A stretch of DNA of 18,572 nucleotides, taken from the NCBI GenBank assembly GCA_021775515.1, contig JAJFHR010000200.1, positions 1 through 18,572 on the forward strand, written 5' to 3'. A program made the translations under genes and the position numbers. Under the pieces are notes generated by a model. It was not told the DNA's origin. It saw only the letters and a program-made list of their open reading frames with translations, and searched no databases. Origin of the DNA: Hyphomicrobiales bacterium. Its GTDB lineage: Bacteria > Pseudomonadota > Alphaproteobacteria > Rhizobiales > JAJFHR01. Shown here in pieces: positions 1-7,129 of the stretch; positions within the stretch are counted from its first letter, which is position 1, and each line of letters opens with the position of its first letter.

Positions 1-21
1 TACCTTTGCTTAGCTGTAAAA

Positions 22-41
22 GGTAGCAATATGGTAGCAAT
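22..41. repeat. Pair of 11-bp-phased direct repeats left of att core
   Basis: GGTAGCAAT occurs at 22-30 and again at 33-41, one helical turn apart. A similar phased pair (GTGGCAC) lies on the other side of the tRNA remnant, so both may be arm-type binding sites for a tyrosine integrase. This role is inferred from position and phasing only. Confidence 0.4.
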
Positions 42-86
42 ACAGAGAAAGCATTAATTAATTATCATTGTAACTAACTGTTTTAA

Positions 87-132
87 TGGTGCTGTTGCGC
101 AGAATCGAACTGCGGACCTACTGATTACGAAT
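87..132 (-). other. tRNA-Thr(CGT) 3' remnant, attachment-site core
   Basis: On the minus strand this reads as the 3' half of a tRNA. It has an anticodon loop TTCGTAA (anticodon CGT, Thr) and a T arm with stem CGCAG/CTGCG around loop TTCGATT. The acceptor strand is CAACAGC, then discriminator A and CCA. Homology stops at about the anticodon 5' stem: beyond 132 there is no D arm or 5' acceptor strand, so this is not a working gene. A duplicated tRNA 3' end next to a P4-type integrase is the classic footprint of site-specific integration. The intact tRNA should lie at the other end of the element. I found no second copy in the window. Confidence 0.75.
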
Positions 133-154
133 ACTAAATTCCGCTTATACCCAT

Positions 155-188
155 TGATTAATTAATATTAACGTATATTAATTAATCA
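155..188. repeat. 34-bp perfect dyad (14-bp arms, 6-nt spacer)
   Basis: The arm at 155-168 (TGATTAATTAATAT) is the exact reverse complement of 175-188, around spacer TAACGT. It lies between the tRNA remnant and the integrase start. The geometry resembles core sites of tyrosine recombinases (two arms and a 6-8 nt spacer), but the AT-rich composition makes chance palindromes more likely. It could equally be an operator for the integrase promoter. Confidence 0.5.
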
Positions 189-251
189 GCATGTTACAAT
201 CAATTAAAGTTAACGGCGCTACACGAAAATTAACCAAAATATACCCACAAT

Positions 252-269
252 GTGGCACTGGCGTGGCAC
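252..269. repeat. Second phased direct repeat pair, GTGGCAC x2
   Basis: GTGGCAC is at 252-258 and 263-269, 11 bp apart, just upstream of the integrase start codon. Same spacing as the GGTAGCAAT pair at 22-41. Candidate integrase arm or autoregulatory sites. Confidence 0.4.
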
Positions 270-284
270 CAACAGGGAAGCGGA

Positions 285-1475
285 ATGACAAACAAAATCA
301 ATTTCACCAAAGTAGTTATCGATGGACTGTCTAAGCCAGAATCAGGTAAACGCGATGTTTATCACGACACAAAAGTGCCAGGGCTTCAACTGCGCATCAC
401 TAGCGTAAAGACTTTTTTTGTTAATCGGCGCATCAAGGGCGGCGCACCCGAACGTATTACTTTAGGGCGCTATCCTGATATGACGATTGAGCAGGCAAGA
501 CGTAAAGCGTTAGATGTAATTCACGATATTGCGGAAGGCAAAAATCCCGCTGAAGTAAGACGTGGACAGAAAGCAGAATTAACTTTCTCAGAATTATTTA
601 CTGAGTATGTAGAGCGGCACGCCAAACCGAAGAAAAAAACCTGGCAAGAGGATCAAGCGCAATTTCGTATCTATCTGGAAAAACCATTAGGTAAAAAAAA
701 GCTATCCGCGATTGATAGAAGAAGTATTGCACGTATTCATAGCGAAATAACAAAAGCTGGGTATGCACCAACTGCAAACCGTGTTAAGGCGTTGATATCC
801 AGTGTCTACGGTTGGGCTATATCCGTTGGGTTATGGGAATCAAACCCGACTACTGGTATTAAGTCGAACAGTGAAAATCAGCGTGATAGATTCTTGCAAA
901 GCGATGAGCTACCCAGATTCTTCAAAGCATTGTCTGAAGAACCAAATGAGACAATCAGGGATTATGTGCTGATGTCATTATTGACTGGCGCCAGACGCGC
1001 CAATGTTTTGTCAATGAAATGGGCGGACATAAACTTTGATCGCGCTGAATGGCGTATCAAAGAAACCAAGAACGGTACACCGCAAACGGTAGCCTTATCA
1101 CCTGAAGCAATAGAGGTGTTATTCAATAGAAAACCCACTGAAGCAACTGTATTTGTTTTTCCTGGCATTGGTAAAGCTGGTCATTTAATGGAACCAAAAA
1201 AGGGATGGAAGCGTATCTTAGAACGGGCAGGCATTAATGATCTGCGTATTCACGATCTACGACGCACGCTTGGAAGCTGGCAAGCTAAAACTGGCGCATC
1301 ATTGGCAATCATTGGCAAGTCACTTAATCACAAGAACCAAAACACAACGGCAATTTATGCGCGGCTTGATCTTGATCCGGTGCGAGAAAGTGTGAATACA
1401 GCCACCAATGCAATGCTGACTGCGGCGGGATTAAAGAATAGTGCTGTCATAACGCCTATAAGGAAAAATAAATGA
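285..1475 (+). CDS. P4-type tyrosine integrase of a tRNA-targeted element
   Basis: Site-specific recombinase expected to insert and excise the element at the adjacent tRNA-Thr 3' end. The 396-aa length is normal for the family. An N-terminal arm-binding domain (about residues 1-95, with the family-typical VPGLQLRIT and ITLGRYPDMT stretches) precedes a core-binding helical domain (about 100-195). The catalytic domain shows TGARR (catalytic Arg about 237), HDLRR (His323, Arg326), His349 in SLNHK and the nucleophile Tyr358 in AIYARL, so all key residues are present. I chose ATG 285 because AGGGAAG lies just upstream; GTG 252 in the same frame is possible but falls within the direct repeat. The stop overlaps the next gene's start (ATGA). 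Confidence 0.93.
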   Translation: MTNKINFTKVVIDGLSKPESGKRDVYHDTKVPGLQLRITSVKTFFVNRRIKGGAPERITLGRYPDMTIEQARRKALDVIHDIAEGKNPAEVRRGQKAELTFSELFTEYVERHAKPKKKTWQEDQAQFRIYLEKPLGKKKLSAIDRRSIARIHSEITKAGYAPTANRVKALISSVYGWAISVGLWESNPTTGIKSNSENQRDRFLQSDELPRFFKALSEEPNETIRDYVLMSLLTGARRANVLSMKWADINFDRAEWRIKETKNGTPQTVALSPEAIEVLFNRKPTEATVFVFPGIGKAGHLMEPKKGWKRILERAGINDLRIHDLRRTLGSWQAKTGASLAIIGKSLNHKNQNTTAIYARLDLDPVRESVNTATNAMLTAAGLKNSAVITPIRKNK

Positions 1476-1978
1476 GTAACGATCAAACAAGCAACGATCT
1501 TGAACGGGTAAAACATGCACTAAAAGAGCGTTTTTCGCCTGCGGATTATGAAGGGCTGATTGAGTATGCGGCTGAGCTTTATATTTCAAACTGGAAAAGA
1601 AAAAGAGAAATGGATAACTTTCACCAAGCCATACTTAATTTGGAATTTGCCAAAGCAGATGAAAATAAGGATGCGGAAAAATGGGTAAAAGAAAAGTTTA
1701 AGAACAATTCATTATTTGATGCATTCATCCATCTGGATTTTTATACCGGTGCGGCGGGCAGATTTCGGTCGTGGAAAATGAACGGTAATAAACATAAAAA
1801 CAACAGAATGGCAAAGGCGCTTGTATTAGGATGGTGGAAAGATGATGAGAGAAAATATCGTAACAAAACAGATGTTGTCAATGATTACCTAACCAAATTA
1901 AAAGAATTGAAACTCTACCCAAAACCTAATAAAGATTACGATTATGAAACCGTCTATACATGGTTAACCAGTAAATAA
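1472..1978 (+). CDS. Hypothetical protein coupled to the integrase
   Basis: I do not recognise the family of this 168-aa protein. It is charged and Lys-rich, with aromatic stretches and no signal peptide or membrane segment visible. A basic stretch (about residues 100-130) contains a Trp-Lys-Met-Asn-Gly-Asn motif and a WW pair. Its ATG overlaps the integrase stop by 4 nt (ATGA), which suggests translational coupling and one transcript. It might be a directionality or control partner of the integrase, or passenger cargo; the sequence does not decide. Confidence 0.7.
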   Translation: MSNDQTSNDLERVKHALKERFSPADYEGLIEYAAELYISNWKRKREMDNFHQAILNLEFAKADENKDAEKWVKEKFKNNSLFDAFIHLDFYTGAAGRFRSWKMNGNKHKNNRMAKALVLGWWKDDERKYRNKTDVVNDYLTKLKELKLYPKPNKDYDYETVYTWLTSK

Positions 1979-2019
1979 CTTATAGTATTCTTATAATATA
2001 TAAGAAGAATTTATACGTA

Positions 2020-2034
2020 GTCTCCTATGGAGAC
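2020..2034. promoter_or_regulatory. Perfect inverted repeat upstream of AlpA-like gene
   Basis: GTCTCC at 2020-2025 and GGAGAC at 2029-2034 flank TAT. It lies in the 133-bp gap between the unknown gene and the AlpA-like gene, in AT-rich surroundings. Likely an operator or small hairpin; there is no T-tract, so a classical terminator is unlikely. Confidence 0.4.
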
Positions 2035-2111
2035 ATGTTTCGCGTTAATAATTCACGTTGTATATTCTCGGACATTACCATTGATTATTGGCTTTTTTCG
2101 AGGATATATGT

Positions 2112-2348
2112 ATGCAACAATCACAATCTGTAATATCTGCAATTATCAAGTCTGAACTCACCGATCCATTATTTAATCCACCAGGAGCGGCGCAGTATAT
2201 CGGTGTTGCTGAAAAGACGTTGGCCGTCTGGCGATGCACTGGCAGATATAGTATTCCTTTCATAAAAGTTGGTCGATTGGTTAAGTATCGAAAAAGCGCA
2301 CTCGATGCTTTTCTTGACAGTCGGACGCATGGTGGAAAGGAGATATAA
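2112..2348 (+). CDS. AlpA/excisionase-like helix-turn-helix protein
   Basis: This 78-aa DNA-binding protein fits the MerR-like HTH_17/AlpA class used by prophages and islands as transcriptional activators or excisionases. The HTH starts around LFNPPGAAQYIGVAEKTLAV (first helix plus recognition helix). The wing IPFIKVGRLVKY and the YRKSALDAFL tail are typical of the family. ATG 2112 is preferred over the upstream TTG 2088 because GAGG lies about 8 nt before it. It comes right before the replication-like genes: the next ATG follows the stop after 1 nt, so they are probably co-transcribed. Its likely role is to control excision or the polymerase operon. Confidence 0.82.
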   Translation: MQQSQSVISAIIKSELTDPLFNPPGAAQYIGVAEKTLAVWRCTGRYSIPFIKVGRLVKYRKSALDAFLDSRTHGGKEI

Positions 2349-2349
2349 A

Positions 2350-2964
2350 ATGGGTACAAACAAAAAAGATGAAACAGGTACATCCAGTGCCGCTGATAAA
2401 TTAAACACGCCAGACCCATTTGACCCGGCCCAATTCGCAGCCCCCAGCACTGTTATGGGAGACCCGGGTGTAACCAAAGAAATGATCGTCTGCCCGGTTC
2501 GCAAACCAAACCGGCAGGAATTTGTTCGCGTCCACCCTGCTGATGAATACAAACTCAGAACGAGCATTTTAGAGTTGAAGCAGGAAAGTGAAACCTATTT
2601 GGTCATGCCAGGCGTTGCCGCAGTCATGCCCGGTGAGACCCGGCTCGTAACACTAAGATTGACCGTTAGTCGCCAGGGCGCGGTTTTTCTTTGGCCAGTG
2701 CCTGAACCTGGGTTGGACGGTCGTGTGAATAGCTGGCACGCATCAGCACGCTCGGCAGCCGCAAAAGCTGAAGAAAACTGGGTCAAAGTTGTCGCTAATA
2801 TGGCGCAAGGCGGTTACGATCTCTTTGTGGCATCAGGAGTACTCGGCACACCAGCTTGGCCGGATAAACCGCTCGGGGAAATTCTGTCAATCGCGTTCGG
2901 GGAAAATTTCATCATTCGCGACGTGGGCCATCCTGTAATCAAACGTTTGCTGGGGCAGGAGTAA
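2350..2964 (+). CDS. Conserved-looking hypothetical protein upstream of the polymerase
   Basis: A 204-aa soluble protein with no family I can name. The N-terminal 35 residues are polar and probably disordered. The rest looks like a compact beta-rich fold with stretches such as EFVRVHPADEY and TYLVMPGVAA, and ends in a short helical region (GHPVIKRLLGQE). The start at 2350 is supported by AAGGAG 7 nt upstream, and the gene directly follows the AlpA-like stop. Because it sits directly before the DNA polymerase gene with little space, it may be an accessory replication factor. That is context only; no catalytic motif is visible. Confidence 0.75.
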   Translation: MGTNKKDETGTSSAADKLNTPDPFDPAQFAAPSTVMGDPGVTKEMIVCPVRKPNRQEFVRVHPADEYKLRTSILELKQESETYLVMPGVAAVMPGETRLVTLRLTVSRQGAVFLWPVPEPGLDGRVNSWHASARSAAAKAEENWVKVVANMAQGGYDLFVASGVLGTPAWPDKPLGEILSIAFGENFIIRDVGHPVIKRLLGQE

Positions 2965-2996
2965 GTCTGTCCGTTCTACCTTACAAGGCCGTCTGG

Positions 2997-4706
2997 GTGC
3001 TGGACTTCGAGTTCGTGGTCCGTGATGGCGGACACCCCGAAGTGGTCTGCCTGGTGGCTCACGAACTCTATTCAGGTCAATGGCTGCATATCTGGAAAGG
3101 GGGATTTGGCGCACCCCCTTTCCAGATCAACACAGAGACACTGTTCATCGGCTACGCAGCCGCTGCCGAGTGGTCTTGTTTCATTGCTTTAGGTTGGCCA
3201 ATGCCGCTACGGTGTATTGATCTATACGCCGAATTCATTCGTATCAACAATGGTAAATTTGATGGAAAGCTCTTCCCCGGGCTCTTATCTGCCTCCAGTC
3301 ATTTCGGGATCAATACCATGGCCGCTGATCAAAAGGGCGCGATGAGAGACCTGATCCTGACTGGCGGGCCTTGGGATAAATCAGAGCAGCATGAGATTCT
3401 TCATTATTGTGCTGAGGATGTACGTATCACTGGTGAGTTGTTCCGCGCTATGCAACCCTACATTCAGGAAAATAATCTCATGCTGGGTGGCGCTTTGCTA
3501 CGCGGACGCTATACCTGCGCCGTCGCCCGTATGGAGTGGAACGGTGTGCCTATCGACACAGATACCCTGCAGCGATTACGCGATGGCTGGGATATCATCA
3601 AACAGGAACTGATTGCCGAAATTGACAAAGCCTATGGTGTTTTTGACGGCACCACGTTTGTCGCCGCCAGGTTTGCTAACTGGGTACGATGCGAAGGAAT
3701 CGCTTGGCCGCGTCTGCCCAGTAGTCAACTGTCTCTGAGTGATGAAACTTTCCGACAGATGGCAAAGAAGTACGCGCAGGTCGCCCCTTTACGGGAACTG
3801 CGCCATGCCCTCGGCAAGCTGCGACTGACTGGTTTTGCTGTTGGGAATGATGGCCGTAACCGTACTGGGCTGATGCCTTTCGGCAGCAAGACAGGCCGCA
3901 ACCAGCCAAGTTCCAGCAAATTTATCTTCGGGTCTTCACGTTGGCTGCGCAGCCTTATCAAGCCGGAACCAGGACGGGCGATCGCCTATGTTGACTGGAG
4001 TAGTCAGGAAATTGCGATTGCCGCTGCGCTATCTGGCGATGAAGCCCTTTGGGAAGCGTACATATCAGGCGACCCCTACATGGCATTTGCCCGGCAGGCA
4101 GGACTTGCTCCATCGGGTGCCACCAAGGCAACCCATAAACATGAACGTCAACGCGCCAAGGCCATCGTTCTCGGGGTGGGATACGGTATGGGTGCGGAGA
4201 GTATAGCGCTTTCGTCAGGATTGCATATTGACGAAGCCAGGGAACTCCTGTTGCGGCACAAGATGACTTATCGGCGTTTCTGGGAATGGGCCACCGCTAA
4301 TCAGGATGCCGGCCTACTTGGTGGGCGATTACACACTACCTTCGGCTGGACCTGGCAAGCAGGCGCGGGCACTAAACCCAATGCGCGTTCATTGCTTAAT
4401 TGGCCAATGCAGGCGAATGGCGCGGAGATGATGCGACTTGCCTGCTGCTTACTCACGGAGCAAGGAATCATGGTTTGCTGCCCGGTGCATGATGCCCTGC
4501 TCGTCGAAGGTTCAATTGGCGGAATGGATCAAGTTATCGCTGAAACACGCGCCGTCATGGAGCAGGCCAGTGAGCTGGTACTGGGCCAGGGCCGGATTGT
4601 CAGAACCGACGTGGAACTTGTTGTCTATCCCGAGCGCTTTGCAGACGAAGCCGCCGGTGATATGTGGGAACGAGTCATAAACTTGCTGGATGCTCATGGG
4701 TGCTAA
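2997..4706 (+). CDS. Family A DNA polymerase with N-terminal DEDDy exonuclease
   Basis: Polymerase/proofreader expected to copy element DNA. Numbering from GTG 2997: exonuclease motif I is LDFEF (Asp3, Glu5), a motif II-like AAAEW has Glu58 where Asp is usual, and motif III is HYCAED (Tyr137, Asp141). Polymerase motif A is YVDWSSQE (Asp333). Motif B is RQRAK...GYG (Arg384, Lys388, Tyr396), with Leu392 where Pol I has Phe762. Motif C is VHDALLVE (His498, Asp499). At 569 aa it is shorter than Pol I and lacks a 5' nuclease. The GTG start leaves motif I at the very N terminus with almost no first beta strand. A CTG at 2967, after CAGGAG, adds ten residues (..LPYKAVWV) and looks more natural. Confidence 0.9.
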   Translation: MLDFEFVVRDGGHPEVVCLVAHELYSGQWLHIWKGGFGAPPFQINTETLFIGYAAAAEWSCFIALGWPMPLRCIDLYAEFIRINNGKFDGKLFPGLLSASSHFGINTMAADQKGAMRDLILTGGPWDKSEQHEILHYCAEDVRITGELFRAMQPYIQENNLMLGGALLRGRYTCAVARMEWNGVPIDTDTLQRLRDGWDIIKQELIAEIDKAYGVFDGTTFVAARFANWVRCEGIAWPRLPSSQLSLSDETFRQMAKKYAQVAPLRELRHALGKLRLTGFAVGNDGRNRTGLMPFGSKTGRNQPSSSKFIFGSSRWLRSLIKPEPGRAIAYVDWSSQEIAIAAALSGDEALWEAYISGDPYMAFARQAGLAPSGATKATHKHERQRAKAIVLGVGYGMGAESIALSSGLHIDEARELLLRHKMTYRRFWEWATANQDAGLLGGRLHTTFGWTWQAGAGTKPNARSLLNWPMQANGAEMMRLACCLLTEQGIMVCCPVHDALLVEGSIGGMDQVIAETRAVMEQASELVLGQGRIVRTDVELVVYPERFADEAAGDMWERVINLLDAHGC

Positions 4707-4709
4707 CCT

Positions 4710-4790
4710 GCACCATTTTGGTACAACTTTACGTCTGGAACTTGCACCGCATTGGTGTAACTTTTGGTCGAACCGGCACCGTTTTGGTGC
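4710..4790. repeat. Three evenly spaced GCACC-N5-GGT dyads
   Basis: Dyads lie at 4710-4724, 4744-4758 and 4776-4790, with starts 34 and 32 bp apart (about three helical turns). The first two are followed by AACTTT. They begin right after the polymerase stop and are followed by an AT-rich tract (about 4797-4850). This is iteron- or operator-like. The next gene starts at 4856. Replication initiation or gene control are both possible. Confidence 0.6.
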
Positions 4791-4855
4791 ACCCGTATCT
4801 ATATATTATATTTATCTCTTTATTGTTTTTATCTATAAATAATATTTGTGTACTT

Positions 4856-5275
4856 ATGGATAAATCTTTCAACCCAACCCTTTTTGAAGTTCAAGTTCCT
4901 CCATCTTTAGAAAATGATGATGATTTGATGAGTGTTGCTGAAAAGATTCCGACTGAATCATTTCGAATCAAGAAACGTACCGCACCATTCATACCAGCAA
5001 TTCCCTTATCGTTTCTTCAAGCAATCATCCCTGCTGGTGACAGTTTACCGTTACTGCTCGTATGTTTGGCTGAAATGCGGATTCGCAGAGTCACTGAGAT
5101 AGGTATTGGCCCGTCTATATGGTTAAAGACTGGCAACCCAAGCAAAAGAATCCGCTCACGACAACTGCGCCAAATAGGTCAATTACCATCATCTTTGTGC
5201 ACAATCATTCCCAGAAAAGGACGCCCGCATCTTCTCGTTGCCGGGCCTAATTGGCCTAAGCCTTGCAATCGGTAA
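4856..5275 (+). CDS. Small basic protein, possible divergent winged-helix
   Basis: A 139-aa protein starting at ATG 4856; the longer upstream reading would run back through the dyad repeats and is unlikely. The N terminus is acidic. The C-terminal half is strongly basic (GNPSKRIRSRQLRQIG, then PRKGRPHLLVAG). The pattern of helix, basic helix and short beta turn recalls winged-helix proteins found beside mobile-element polymerases, but this is only an impression and no family is assigned. The Shine-Dalgarno is weak. Position just after the dyads suggests it could bind them (initiator or autorepressor). Confidence 0.6.
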   Translation: MDKSFNPTLFEVQVPPSLENDDDLMSVAEKIPTESFRIKKRTAPFIPAIPLSFLQAIIPAGDSLPLLLVCLAEMRIRRVTEIGIGPSIWLKTGNPSKRIRSRQLRQIGQLPSSLCTIIPRKGRPHLLVAGPNWPKPCNR

Positions 5276-5439
5276 CATATTTTTAATTTGTACAGTAACG
5301 CTCACAGTATGGCTTCATTTGCAGATGCTGTTTAGGTTCTTCCAGTCTGATTCATGAATGCGGGCAAATGCGGCCGCGCACAAGTTCTAGTAATAATTTT
5401 TTAAAAATGGGTTTCACGGAAATATTCAGCGGGGTACTA

Positions 5440-5994
5440 ATGGAAACCAAAGCATTGGCAAAGTTACTAGGTATATCTCACCAGTTTTGTAACCGTCTAA
5501 AGAAGCGCGGGATGCCTACAGTCAGCCTTGAAGCTGCAGCCGAATGGAGACGGCAAAACATAGACTTAACACAGACAAAGCATTGGAGGATTGATGGAAA
5601 TCCAGGAAAGAATGCAAATGAAACTCTGGCGACTAGTAATAAACCTGTTGAAGAATTAAAACGGGACGTGAACGCCACACAATTAGATTTGGAAACGAAA
5701 GACGCTGACACGTTATTTAAAAATGCACGGGCATTAAAAGAAAAAGCGTTGGCACTTCAAGCGGCGGCTGATTTTGAACAACGAATGGGCTTATTAATTG
5801 AAAAAAAATTAGTTGAAAAGTTTGTGTTTGATGCCGCAAGACAATTCAGGGATGGCCTTATGATATGCTCTAGGCGTCTTGCGCCTGAGATTGCATGCCA
5901 GACGGATATCACTGAAATCGAAATACTATTAAACAGAGAGTTTAGGGAATTACTTGAACACTTTGTTAATTCGCTGGCAATTAAAAAAAATTAA
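5440..5994 (+). CDS. Terminase small subunit (Nu1)-like DNA-binding protein
   Basis: The 184-aa product has an N-terminal helix-turn-helix (METKALAKLLGISHQF, then RLKKRGMP) and a region WRRQNID..WRIDGNPG that resembles the Nu1/DUF1441 type of phage terminase small subunit. A long, probably coiled-coil helix follows (about residues 60-130, rich in Lys, Glu and Ala). The rest is helical with REFRELLEHF near the end. ATG 5440 is chosen because GGGG precedes it and it begins the HTH; an upstream in-frame ATG at 5368 adds residues that do not look conserved. No large terminase, portal or capsid gene is nearby, so a packaging role is not supported. It may have been captured as a DNA-binding factor. 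Confidence 0.72.
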   Translation: METKALAKLLGISHQFCNRLKKRGMPTVSLEAAAEWRRQNIDLTQTKHWRIDGNPGKNANETLATSNKPVEELKRDVNATQLDLETKDADTLFKNARALKEKALALQAAADFEQRMGLLIEKKLVEKFVFDAARQFRDGLMICSRRLAPEIACQTDITEIEILLNREFRELLEHFVNSLAIKKN

Positions 5995-6018
5995 TATTCA
6001 GCTTGTCAGCAGCTAAGT

Positions 6019-6372
6019 ACGGCCGTAACTGGCGAAGTTAGAAAGAATTTTACCCAGTCAGAACGGGTTGGTATTACTAAAGTTGTTGAAGAAAAACTGG
6101 GCAATCGTCAAAGGCAGAGAAAAGATTTAGAACTTAGTGAAAATTTTAACGAAGTCGATAAAGGCGAAAGAACTGATCAGATTGCCGCAAAGAAAGTTGG
6201 GTTCGGTAATCATGTAATCTATCGTCAGGCAAAAAAAGTAGTTGAAAAGTCACACCAGAATTAATCAATGCGCTTGACGAAAATAAAACCAAGCTCTGCT
6301 GCAAGTCTTACTGAATTGCCGCCAGCAGAGCAAAAATTACTGGCTTCAGTCGACAAAGAGAAAGAAGCTTAG
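6019..6372 (+). pseudogene. ParB-like partition/regulator gene remnant, two frameshifts
   Basis: No intact frame exists, but three pieces join into one familiar protein. Frame 1 from 6019 reads FTQSERVGITKVVEEKLGNR ... ERTDQIAAKKVGFGN ... QAKKVVEKS and stops at 6262-6264. The next piece, in another frame from about 6252, reads TPELINALDENK. The third, from 6292, reads SSAASLTELPPAEQKLLASV and ends at TAG 6370-6372. The order matches the central and C-terminal HTH region of ParB-like proteins of phages and plasmids. The N-terminal nuclease/ParB box is missing. The gene is truncated and decayed, which suggests this arm of the element is no longer under selection. Confidence 0.75.
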
Positions 6373-6375
6373 CAA

Positions 6376-6391
6376 GCATAAATATTTATGC
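6376..6391. repeat. 16-bp perfect AT-rich palindrome between convergent genes
   Basis: GCATAAATATTTATGC overlaps the stop of the minus-strand HIRAN-like gene (6386) and follows the ParB remnant stop. It might help end transcription in both directions, but the stem is AT-rich and no strong T-run follows directly, so the terminator reading is weak. Confidence 0.3.
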
Positions 6392-7129
6392 AACACGTCT
6401 TTTTTCCCTATCTAAAAGTTGACATTCTTCATTCTCAAATAAATTGCGCCCCTGTGGAAACTTAAACACAGCCTTGCATAGCAATCGAAATTGAATTGGC
6501 GCATTATGGTTTAAACGTTCCACAGTCAAAAATACATCTGTTTCTTCCAAAACGCGGCGTAAGTCTTTATTCAAATAACGAGGACAATGTCCCACTTTAA
6601 TGAGATCGTCTGTTTCAAGTCGCAAGGCAAAGCGATCACGGTAATTATCGTTTTCTTCCTTTAATGTCAAGTGATCCCCACTTTTCAATTGGAGAATACG
6701 TTTTAAACTAGTTTCATCAAGATAGCGCAAACCGTTGCTCAGAAAAAATAACTCCATATCCCCCTGATCATTGATTTCAGGTTGAGCATAAATATACAAC
6801 TCATCGGTTGCACGTTCACCGCCAGAACGAGCCAACAATTGCATTGGGTCGTTTTCTGTATCAGGGTTCATAGCTAGCCAACGTACATAATCAGGATATT
6901 CAGTGCGTGAACTGTTTAAAATACGATTAGCAAACAGCGGAAACAACTCGCGCGAGTAGTAATTCTCTTGTAAATCCATCATTCTGCCAAGATATGTAAA
7001 GCGTGGAGACGCTAAAGCGCCTTTAGTATAGGCAAATCGGTATAATTCTTTTTCTCTGCTCAATTGACCCACAGTATGCCAAAGACGCGTCTCAGGGTCT
7101 TGCCAGGCAATATAAAGAGTTTCAATCAT
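6386..7129 (-). CDS. HipA-N/HIRAN-like partner protein of the kinase
   Basis: A 247-aa protein. The N-terminal part (MIETLYIAWQ ... LWHTVGQLSREKELYRFAY) matches the strand pattern of the HipA N-terminal subdomain. The C-terminal part (about 165-235: RFALRLETDDLIKVGHCPRY, then LNKDL) looks like a HIRAN domain, a DNA-end-binding fold. ATG 7129 is chosen over GTG 7135 because AGAGG is correctly spaced before it. Its start overlaps the kinase stop by 8 nt, so translation is probably coupled. The pair resembles split HipA-type systems, in which the N-terminal lobe is a separate gene. It may act as a regulator, antitoxin-like partner or DNA-sensing subunit of the kinase. Confidence 0.72.
   Translation of the reverse strand: MIETLYIAWQDPETRLWHTVGQLSREKELYRFAYTKGALASPRFTYLGRMMDLQENYYSRELFPLFANRILNSSRTEYPDYVRWLAMNPDTENDPMQLLARSGGERATDELYIYAQPEINDQGDMELFFLSNGLRYLDETSLKRILQLKSGDHLTLKEENDNYRDRFALRLETDDLIKVGHCPRYLNKDLRRVLEETDVFLTVERLNHNAPIQFRLLCKAVFKFPQGRNLFENEECQLLDREKRRVA

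Noticed and set aside
87..132. Functional tRNA-Thr gene
   Set aside because: Only the anticodon loop to CCA is present; the D arm and 5' acceptor strand are missing.
2075..2567. Two minus-strand open frames (114 and 132 aa)
   Set aside because: Both are antisense to the AlpA-like gene and its downstream neighbour, which have good starts and ribosome sites.
5440..5994. Prophage DNA packaging gene
   Set aside because: The product resembles a terminase small subunit, but no large terminase, portal or capsid gene is present, so a packaging function is not supported.
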